A stretch of DNA of 11,898 nt. Source: an uncultured Collinsella sp. GTDB taxonomy: Bacteria; Actinomycetota; Coriobacteriia; Coriobacteriales; Coriobacteriaceae. A model generated the notes under the pieces. That model saw only the letters and a list, made by a program, of their open reading frames with translations. It had not been told where the DNA came from and ran no database searches. The stretch spans positions 1 through 11,898 of the forward strand of contig CAKUBM010000043.1 of NCBI GenBank assembly GCA_934643145.1, given 5' to 3'. Below, piece after piece: positions 6,294-11,898 of this stretch (within the stretch, counting starts at the first letter, position 1; each line of letters starts with the position of its first letter). The position numbers and the translations under genes were made by a program.

Positions 6294-6323
6294 AAAAAAG
6301 GACCCGCAAGCTGCGGGTCCTTT
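6294..6323 (-). terminator. Rho-independent terminator of the divIVA operon
   Basis: A perfect 12-bp stem (6323-6312 with 6308-6297) closes a 3-base loop. On the minus strand it ends in a run of T (6299-6294). It lies 26 bases beyond the divIVA stop codon and faces the nitroreductase terminator, giving a clean convergent boundary. Confidence 0.95.
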
Positions 6324-6349
6324 CGAGATACTAAATTGTAGGACGAATG

Positions 6350-7024
6350 TTAGTCCAGATCGTCGGCGGCAAAGTTGTCGATCGGGGCGAAAGGATCGGC
6401 CACGGGGACAACCGGGTCAGCGACGGGCAGCGGCTCGGCGGGAACAGTCACCGCAGGAGAAGCGGCAGAACCGACCGGCGTGGAGGCCATGAGGTCGGCC
6501 GGGAAGGAGTTCTGGGCATCATCCATGAAGTGCTGGATGAGCTTGAGATACTCTGCCTTGAACTCCTCACGGGAAGCCTTGAGACGATCGATCTCCTCGA
6601 GCTCGGCCTGCTTCTCGGTCAGAGCCTGGCGGATAACCTCGCGGGCCTTGGCGTCAGCCTCGTTGCGGATACGCTCAGCGTTCTCGTTGGCATCGTTGAC
6701 GATGGTCTCAGCGGTCTGCTGGGCAGCGATCAGGGCAGCGGAAATCTGGCGCTCCTGAGCGGAGAAGTCAGGGGCGGGAGCAGCCACGGGGGCGGCAGGA
6801 ACGGCCTGGGCGGTGGCATCCTGAGCCTGGGCAAGCTGAGCCTGTGCATCGGCAAGCTGCTGCTCGGTAGCAGTCAGACGACCCTTAAGGTCGACGATCT
6901 TAGCGAGCATAGCGTCAACCTCGGAGGACAGCGTCTCCAAGAAGACGTCGACCTCGGCAGGATCGTAGCCACGCTTGGCCTCAGAGAAAGTCTGAGCCTG
7001 GATGTCTGCAGGGGTAATAGCCAT
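6350..7024 (-). CDS. divIVA: DivIVA domain protein
   Basis: The 224-residue coiled-coil protein is a DivIVA-type scaffold that gathers at curved membrane at poles and septa and recruits growth or division factors. The N-terminal lipid-binding domain is recognisable as MAITPADIQAQTFSEAKRGYDPAEVDVFLETL (1-32), with the family RGYdxxEVDxFL core. Heptad-rich coiled coil covers about 33-72. An Ala/Pro linker (75-85) then leads to a second coiled coil (about 88-168). The C-terminus (172-224) is Pro/Val/Asp-rich and probably disordered. AAGGAG lies 6-7 bases before the ATG. It is the last gene of yggS-sepF-yggT-divIVA, the conserved order downstream of the division cluster in Gram-positive bacteria. 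The 61-base gap from yggT contains no terminator. Confidence 0.94.
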   Translation of the reverse strand: MAITPADIQAQTFSEAKRGYDPAEVDVFLETLSSEVDAMLAKIVDLKGRLTATEQQLADAQAQLAQAQDATAQAVPAAPVAAPAPDFSAQERQISAALIAAQQTAETIVNDANENAERIRNEADAKAREVIRQALTEKQAELEEIDRLKASREEFKAEYLKLIQHFMDDAQNSFPADLMASTPVGSAASPAVTVPAEPLPVADPVVPVADPFAPIDNFAADDLD

Positions 7025-7085
7025 AACAAGTCTCCTTTTTCATCGCCTCGGCGCTACACGCCCGACGTAAGTTACTAAGTCAGTT

Positions 7086-7367
7086 CTACACGAGTATACC
7101 TATAAGAAGCTGCAGAACCAGCCTCTGCACCAACTGCAACGCAATAATCGCAACGACCGGCGAAAAATCGATACCGCCCATCGGCGGGATGAAACGACGG
7201 AACAGGTTGAGCCACGGACCGCACACGCTATCAAGCACCGCGGCAATATCCTGAAGCAAACCACCCTGCTTCATGGGAATCCACGTCATAAAGCAGTAGA
7301 CGACAATGAGCGTGGAATAGAAGTTGAACAGCGTGTTGACCAGCTGGACGATAGTGTAGATGTTGAT
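7086..7367 (-). CDS. yggT: YggT family membrane protein (probable AUC start)
   Basis: The full reading frame from the codon at 7365-7367 gives 93 residues with two hydrophobic segments (about 6-30 and 66-91). These flank MTWIPMKQGG and the family motif PWLNLFRRFIPPMGGIDFSPVVA (about 52-74). YggT/YlmG proteins are small membrane proteins linked to division-cluster genes; their biochemical role is poorly known. The first usual ATG is at 7289 and would remove the first membrane segment. Upstream, in frame to the sepF stop at 7389, there is no ATG, GTG or TTG. A GAGGAG site (7374-7379) is followed after exactly 6 bases by ATC (7365-7367), then Asn-Ile-Tyr, so AUC is the best-placed start. It lies 21 bases after sepF, hence translationally close and cotranscribed. 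Confidence 0.88.
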   Translation of the reverse strand: MNIYTIVQLVNTLFNFYSTLIVVYCFMTWIPMKQGGLLQDIAAVLDSVCGPWLNLFRRFIPPMGGIDFSPVVAIIALQLVQRLVLQLLIGILV

Positions 7368-7388
7368 GGGAATCTCCTCGTCTTGTCT

Positions 7389-8111
7389 TTACTTAAGGTA
7401 GCCGTCCGCACGAAGCTTCTTGAGATCGGAATCTTTGACCTCGCAACCGGCGGGCAGCACCATGAACACGCGGTCGCCTACCTCCTTGACCGTGGCGCCC
7501 AGACCGCAGGCAAAGCCGTAAGAGAAGTCCAAGACGCGCTTGGCAACTTCGGTGCGTACGCCCACAAAAATCAGTGCGACAGGCTGCTTGGTGCGAACGC
7601 GGCGCACCACAGTCTCCACGTCGTCATAGCTCTCGGGGCGCAGGACATAGGCCGGCAGCTGCGGCGTGGCGTTGATGATATTGCTCGCATAGGCCGAGGC
7701 ATCGCTCGGTGCAGGCGCGGGCGCAGCGGCGGCACGGGCGCGGGTGTTCTCGGCGTAGCTCGACGGCGTGTCATAGGCACCAGGACGATAACCGCTCGCA
7801 ACACTGTCCTGCGAGCGCGAAGGCGGGTTATACGTCGTGGCATGGCGGGAGTCATCGCCGACCAGCTGACCGGAGCGCGTATACACGGCAACCGACTCAG
7901 CTTCACCGCGGCGCGTCTGACCAAGCAGGCCGTTGCTCGGCTCGTCTTGGGTGTAGAAGCCCTCGCCCGAAGCACCGCTGTAGCCGTTGCCCTGATAACC
8001 ATCGTCATAGCCGTCATCGTAGCCGTAGTCGTCGTCCTGGCCATAACCCTGGTCGTAACCCTGCTGGCCGCCCAGGTGCATCTTATTTTTAATCTCGTCA
8101 AGGAAGCCCAT
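7389..8111 (-). CDS. sepF: SepF cell division protein
   Basis: The 240-residue SepF homologue anchors FtsZ filaments to the membrane and shapes the septum. The N-terminal amphipathic membrane helix is MGFLDEIKNKMHL (1-13). A long Gly/Tyr/Asp/Gln-rich tract follows (16-46, repeated GY/DDGY), then a disordered Ala/Pro/Ser linker to about 145. The FtsZ-binding domain covers 150-227: YVLRPESYDDVETVVRRV, then QPVALIF, VLDFSYGFACGLGATVKEVGDRVFMVLP. The linker is longer than in Bacillus SepF (about 150 residues in all), as is common in actinobacteria. The start at 8111 is supported by GAGAGGAC with a 6-base spacer and by the family MGFxD/MxxxD opening. It sits between yggS and yggT. Confidence 0.96.
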   Translation of the reverse strand: MGFLDEIKNKMHLGGQQGYDQGYGQDDDYGYDDGYDDGYQGNGYSGASGEGFYTQDEPSNGLLGQTRRGEAESVAVYTRSGQLVGDDSRHATTYNPPSRSQDSVASGYRPGAYDTPSSYAENTRARAAAAPAPAPSDASAYASNIINATPQLPAYVLRPESYDDVETVVRRVRTKQPVALIFVGVRTEVAKRVLDFSYGFACGLGATVKEVGDRVFMVLPAGCEVKDSDLKKLRADGYLK

Positions 8112-8171
8112 GGTTGTGTCCTCTCGCGGTTTAGTGCAGGCGCCCCGATAATCAGTGCGCACTTCAGAGCC

Positions 8172-8909
8172 TTATTTTACTGCAAACTCCGGGCTAAATA
8201 CTACCCTGCCCAGGCGAACGAGCGTAGAGCCCTCCTCAAGGGCAGGCTCAAAGTCCTCGCTCATGCCGCAGGAAAGCTCAGGCAGGTTCAAATCGGGATG
8301 TGCCGTCTCCAGCTCATCCCTCAGCTCACGAAGCCCCGCAAAGGTGCGGCGTGCCACATCCTTATTCCCCCGGGGCGCCATAGTCATAAGCCCCTGCACG
8401 CAAATTCCCTCAAGCTCCGCAAGCTCACCCGCGGCGGCGCGAATCTCATCGGGCGAAAAGCCTCCCTTCGACTCCTCACCACTCACATTGACCTCAATGA
8501 GCACACGCTGAGGGCCGGCGAGCTCGCCTGCCTCAATCTTGCGGACAGCACGGCTCGAGATCGCCTGCGCCAGATGCAGCGAACCCACCGAGTGAATCAG
8601 CTTGGCTGAGCCCAGCACCGCATTGATCTTATTGGTCTGCAGGTTGCCGATCATATCGAAGCGCACCTCGGGCAGCTCCGGATGCTCCGCCAGACCCGTG
8701 AGCTTGCGAACCAGCTCCTGCGGGCGGTTCTCGGCAAAATGGCGATACCCCGCCTGGATGGCGGCAACGGTCTCATCGACACCAACGGTCTTGGACACGG
8801 CAATGAGGCGCGCGGCGTCGTGGGGGCGGCCCGCGCGATCGAGCGCCGCATAAAAACGTTCCAGAATCTGCTCGCGGCGAGCGCGCATCAAGTCCAAATA
8901 GTTATCCAT
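8172..8909 (-). CDS. yggS: YggS-family PLP homeostasis protein
   Basis: The 245-residue single-domain alanine-racemase-fold protein binds pyridoxal phosphate and helps keep PLP and amino-acid pools in balance (PLPBP/COG0325 family); it has no known enzymatic reaction. Key stretches are LIAVSKTVG (35-43, Lys40 forming the PLP Schiff base), AGYRHFAENRPQE (53-65), FDMIGNLQTNKI (84-95), LIEVNVSGEESKGGF (137-151), GLMTMAP (173-179) and LSCGMSEDFEPALEEGSTLVRLG (212-234, the phosphate-binding Ser-Thr). Length is normal. GGAGGCG lies 7 bases before ATG 8909; the extension to 8993 has no family residues and crosses a hairpin. It heads the sepF-yggT-divIVA cluster, as in many Gram-positive bacteria. 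No clear promoter boxes were found between the hairpin and the ribosome binding site. Confidence 0.96.
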   Translation of the reverse strand: MDNYLDLMRARREQILERFYAALDRAGRPHDAARLIAVSKTVGVDETVAAIQAGYRHFAENRPQELVRKLTGLAEHPELPEVRFDMIGNLQTNKINAVLGSAKLIHSVGSLHLAQAISSRAVRKIEAGELAGPQRVLIEVNVSGEESKGGFSPDEIRAAAGELAELEGICVQGLMTMAPRGNKDVARRTFAGLRELRDELETAHPDLNLPELSCGMSEDFEPALEEGSTLVRLGRVVFSPEFAVK

Positions 8910-8959
8910 TGCTAATCGCCTCCGCTGACAGCCAAACAAGTAGTCCCATGCTAACGCAA

Positions 8960-8991
8960 GAGCGCGGCCCCGCATGTGCAAGGCCGCGCTC
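8960..8991 (-). terminator. Hairpin between phoU and yggS
   Basis: A perfect 10-bp GC-rich stem (8960-8969 with 8982-8991) has a 12-base loop. It stands about 38 bases after the phoU stop. The bases after it on the minus strand are TTGCGTTAG, so the T tract is poor. It is probably a terminator or 3' stabilising hairpin of the pst operon, with partial read-through into yggS possible. Confidence 0.6.
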
Positions 8992-9028
8992 ACTTAGGTA
9001 TTTACAATCTTTCGACGAACGGGGTCAC

Positions 9029-9886
9029 TTACTCCTCGTCGTCCTCGCCATCGTCCTCGTCCTCAAGATGATCGAGCAGGTAGCGAAGACCCTCGCTGAC
9101 CTCGTTAACGGGCACCTTGGCAACGTAGCGCGCGTCGACGGCGGGCCTCATGATAACACCCTCGCCCGAAGGCACGCGCATGCTCTCGAGCTCATCCTCG
9201 TCCACACGGGCGATATCGCCGGCGTTCATACGCTGACCAGTCAACAGGAAGGTCAGACGGCAAGCGGCATCGATGGAAATGGAAGCGATGCGATCGAGGT
9301 AGCGCGAAACCATGATGGCGCGGCGCAGGTCGTCATAGTTGCTGTCGTCGTCCATAAAGTCGCCCGTATCCATACGGTTAAAGGTGCGGAAGAACTTCTC
9401 GTAGGCGGCGTGCACCGGCTCGTCCTCGACGGCCAGGTTGCAGATGATGGACATATCATTGGTGACGAGCGCAGAAAGCGAAGAGCCCAGCACCTGGTAG
9501 ACGGCCTCAGCCTCGGCCTTGACCGTGCCGACAAGCTCCTTGGGCAGCGAGATGTCGGCCTTGATCATATGACGCGTGGCACGGCAGATCTGACGGACCT
9601 TATCGGTCATGCGCTGCAGGTTAAAGTCAACGTAGATGATCGTCTGAAGCAGGCGGAAGTCGGAGGCGACCGGTGACTGCGTGGCGATCAGGTTGTAGCA
9701 GACGGCCTCCAGGTTGGCGCAGCGCGCGTCAATCGAAAGCGTTCGTTTCTTGGTCTTGGTGGCGAGCTTGCGGTCGTCGGTCACATAGGCCTTCACGGCA
9801 TCGTGGAGAGCCAGATCGACGGCCTCATAGATGCTCAGCATCTCGTGACGGGCCTCGACGAGCTGACGGGAAAACAGTTTGCGCAT
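9029..9886 (-). CDS. phoU: PhoU phosphate signalling regulator, diverged
   Basis: The 285-residue all-helical PhoU homologue normally links Pst transport state to the PhoR-type kinase and represses phosphate uptake when phosphate is plentiful. Two PhoU three-helix repeats are visible: 8-104 (with SPVASDFRLLQTIIYVDFNLQRMTDKVRQICR, 71-102) and about 117-217 (with SRYLDRIASISIDAACRLTFLLTG, 194-217). The metal-binding motif ERxxD/H reads QRMTD (91-95) in repeat 1 and DRIAS (198-202) in repeat 2, so key ligands are missing. An extra C-terminal segment (about 218-285), ending in a Glu/Asp run, makes it longer than the usual 215-240 residues. GGAG stands 6 bases before the ATG. It is the last pst gene, 92 bases after pstB. 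Confidence 0.93.
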   Translation of the reverse strand: MRKLFSRQLVEARHEMLSIYEAVDLALHDAVKAYVTDDRKLATKTKKRTLSIDARCANLEAVCYNLIATQSPVASDFRLLQTIIYVDFNLQRMTDKVRQICRATRHMIKADISLPKELVGTVKAEAEAVYQVLGSSLSALVTNDMSIICNLAVEDEPVHAAYEKFFRTFNRMDTGDFMDDDSNYDDLRRAIMVSRYLDRIASISIDAACRLTFLLTGQRMNAGDIARVDEDELESMRVPSGEGVIMRPAVDARYVAKVPVNEVSEGLRYLLDHLEDEDDGEDDEE

Positions 9887-9906
9887 GGTTCACTCCAATC
9901 AGTTGG

Positions 9907-9953
9907 GTGCGGTCATGCCGCCCGCACAGTGAATACGCACCGGACCAGGTCCG
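9907..9953 (-). other. Two small hairpins in the pstB-phoU gap
   Basis: GTGCGG (9907-9912) pairs with CCGCAC (9922-9927), and CGGACC (9941-9946) with GGTCCG (9948-9953). No T tract follows on the minus strand. Inside an operon such stems may tune mRNA stability between pstB and phoU. The function is inferred only. Confidence 0.35.
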
Positions 9954-9978
9954 ATCGGCTTGGGACTAGTCGCACCGA

Positions 9979-10782
<804 letters not shown>

Positions 10783-10794
10783 GGGACTCCTTAA

Positions 10795-11700
10795 CTAGCG
10801 ACGCTTGCGCGACAGGAAGCGCGCAAACAGGTTGAAGGCCAGAATGATCACCATCAGCAAGAGCGCGGTGCCGTAGGCTGCGTTCATGTTGATGCCGTCG
10901 TTGGCAAGCAGGTACAGGTGAACGGTCATGGGGCGGCCGGAATCGAGCGGCGAGATAGGTAGATTGATGGCCTGGCCCATGGTGTAGAGCACCACGGCGG
11001 TCTCGCCAATGGCACGGCCGATGGCAAGGACAATGCCCGTGGCAATACGGCCAAAGGCAGAAGGAAGCACAATCTTGGAGACAACCTGCCACTTGGTGGC
11101 GCCCAGGCCGTACGCGCCCCAACGGATATAGCGCGGGACGGCGCGAATGGCCTCTTCGGTGGTGCGCATGACGATGGGAAGCATCAAGAGCGCGAGCGCC
11201 AGAGCGGCCGAGACCATCGAAAGGCCCAGGCCCATGGCCTCGACAAACAAGGCGTAGCCAAACAGGCCCATAACGATGGAGGGCACCGAGGCCAAAGCGT
11301 CAGCAGCGTAGCGAATGAGCTCGACGATCTTGCCCTGCTTGGCGTACTCGGCCAGATAGACGGCTGCCAGCACAGCGATCGGCGTGCAGATAAGCATGGC
11401 GAGCGCCGTCACATAGACGGTCGAGACGATCGTGGGCCAAATACCGCCCTCGGCGTTGACGCCCTGGGGCCAACCGAAGATAAAGTCGAGCGAGATGTGT
11501 GGCAGGCCGTTGATGACCACGTAGGCGATGATAGCGACCAACACCAGCGTGGTGATGTATGCCGCGGCACGGAACACGCCAAGCATGATCTTGTTGGACA
11601 GGTCCTTGTTGATGCGGCCCTTCTTGCCGTGGGAAAGGGCACGCTTGATGCGCTCGCGCGACGAGGTCGTATCGACCGTCGTGTCAACGGAATCGGACAT
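10795..11700 (-). CDS. pstA: Phosphate ABC transporter permease PstA
   Basis: The 301-residue permease is one half of the membrane channel for phosphate. A charged cytoplasmic N-terminus (1-40) precedes six hydrophobic segments (about 42-64, 91-118, 136-156, 160-178, 218-240 and 276-294). The ABC permease EAA loop that docks on PstB is EEAIRAVPRYIRWGAYGLGATKWQVVSKIVLPSAF (182-216), with conserved GA-x(4)-LGAT and LP. YLAEYAKQGK (115-124) and the GIVLAIGRAIGETAVVLYTMG segment (222-242) are typical of PstA. A G-rich site (AGAGGGGG) precedes the ATG by about 7 bases. The start is only 3 bases past the pstC stop. Confidence 0.97.
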   Translation of the reverse strand: MSDSVDTTVDTTSSRERIKRALSHGKKGRINKDLSNKIMLGVFRAAAYITTLVLVAIIAYVVINGLPHISLDFIFGWPQGVNAEGGIWPTIVSTVYVTALAMLICTPIAVLAAVYLAEYAKQGKIVELIRYAADALASVPSIVMGLFGYALFVEAMGLGLSMVSAALALALLMLPIVMRTTEEAIRAVPRYIRWGAYGLGATKWQVVSKIVLPSAFGRIATGIVLAIGRAIGETAVVLYTMGQAINLPISPLDSGRPMTVHLYLLANDGINMNAAYGTALLLMVIILAFNLFARFLSRKRR

Positions 11701-11703
11701 AGC

Positions 11704-11898
11704 CTACCCCCTCTTTTTCTTGGAAATCAGACGGACGACGCCCACCAGCGTGGCGGAGATGATAAACAGGACCACGCCCATGCCGAACAGCGCCGAGCGG
11801 TGCAGACCCGAGGAATAGCTCATGTCGAGCGCGATCTGGCTCGTGAGCGTCGAGATGGGGCTCGCAATGCTGTCGGGAATAACCGGGGCGTTACCCAC
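11704..11898 (-). CDS. pstC: Phosphate ABC transporter permease PstC, C-terminal part
   Basis: The reading frame is open to the right edge, so only the last 64 residues and the stop codon are present; the first codon here is internal, not a start. The fragment GNAPVIPDSIASPISTLTSQIALDMSYSSGLHRSALFGMGVVLFIISATLVGVVRLISKKKRG has the PstC C-terminus: the GN, then the TLTSxIA stretch before the last membrane segment (about 36-57), and a basic cytoplasmic tail. Its position directly before pstA confirms the call. The rest of pstC, and probably pstS, lie beyond the window. Confidence 0.93.
   Translation of the reverse strand: MGNAPVIPDSIASPISTLTSQIALDMSYSSGLHRSALFGMGVVLFIISATLVGVVRLISKKKRG

Noticed and set aside
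6347..7078. Plus-strand open frame opposite divIVA
   Set aside because: Its Leu/Gly-rich translation is a shadow of the coiled-coil gene on the minus strand.
7383..8609. 408-codon plus-strand open frame
   Set aside because: It overlaps sepF and yggS on the other strand, both firmly recognised, and has no family features of its own.

Overview
The window looks like a chromosomal segment of a high-GC Gram-positive gut bacterium of the class Coriobacteriia, most likely Collinsella or a close relative. This is inferred from the yggS-sepF-yggT-divIVA cluster, the pst-phoU operon, the GC-rich codon use and the Shine-Dalgarno-led genes. No rRNA or phylogenetic marker is present to prove it. There is no phage, transposase, CRISPR array or tRNA. 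Most of the window is housekeeping and nutrient-uptake DNA, and the unusual features lie in the spaces between genes and in a few diverged residues.

Layout. Positions 1-247 hold no gene but contain two hairpin-forming inverted-repeat units sharing one core sequence. Four minus-strand genes follow: an SGNH/GDSL hydrolase (248-907), a microbial PARG-like protein with an acidic insert (983-2116), a Bax inhibitor-1 family membrane protein (2256-2951) and a small unrecognised protein (about 3031-3369). Strong terminators follow the second and third of these in transcription order. Next come plus-strand genes: a PiT-family phosphate transporter (3620-4669) with its DUF47/PhoU-like partner (4737-5360), a 22-bp-arm palindrome, a G/T-rich spacer and a nitroreductase (5644-6174).

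Back-to-back terminators at 6222-6323 separate this from a minus-strand block running to the right edge. That block contains the septum and growth cluster (yggS, sepF, yggT, divIVA; 8909 down to 6350). Upstream of it is the high-affinity phosphate operon pstC (partial)-pstA-pstB-phoU (11898 down to 9029).

Functionally the window joins two phosphate uptake routes: low-affinity PiT with a PhoU-like accessory, and the ABC transporter Pst with PhoU. It also carries the cytoskeletal cell-division module. The points most worth a second look are: a PARG-like protein whose second catalytic glutamate position is alanine; a yggT gene whose best-placed start is AUC; a strong Shine-Dalgarno driving a three-codon reading frame in the pit leader, in frame with pit; a PhoU with degraded metal-binding motifs; and a sharp T-to-C codon-ending gradient along the nitroreductase gene.
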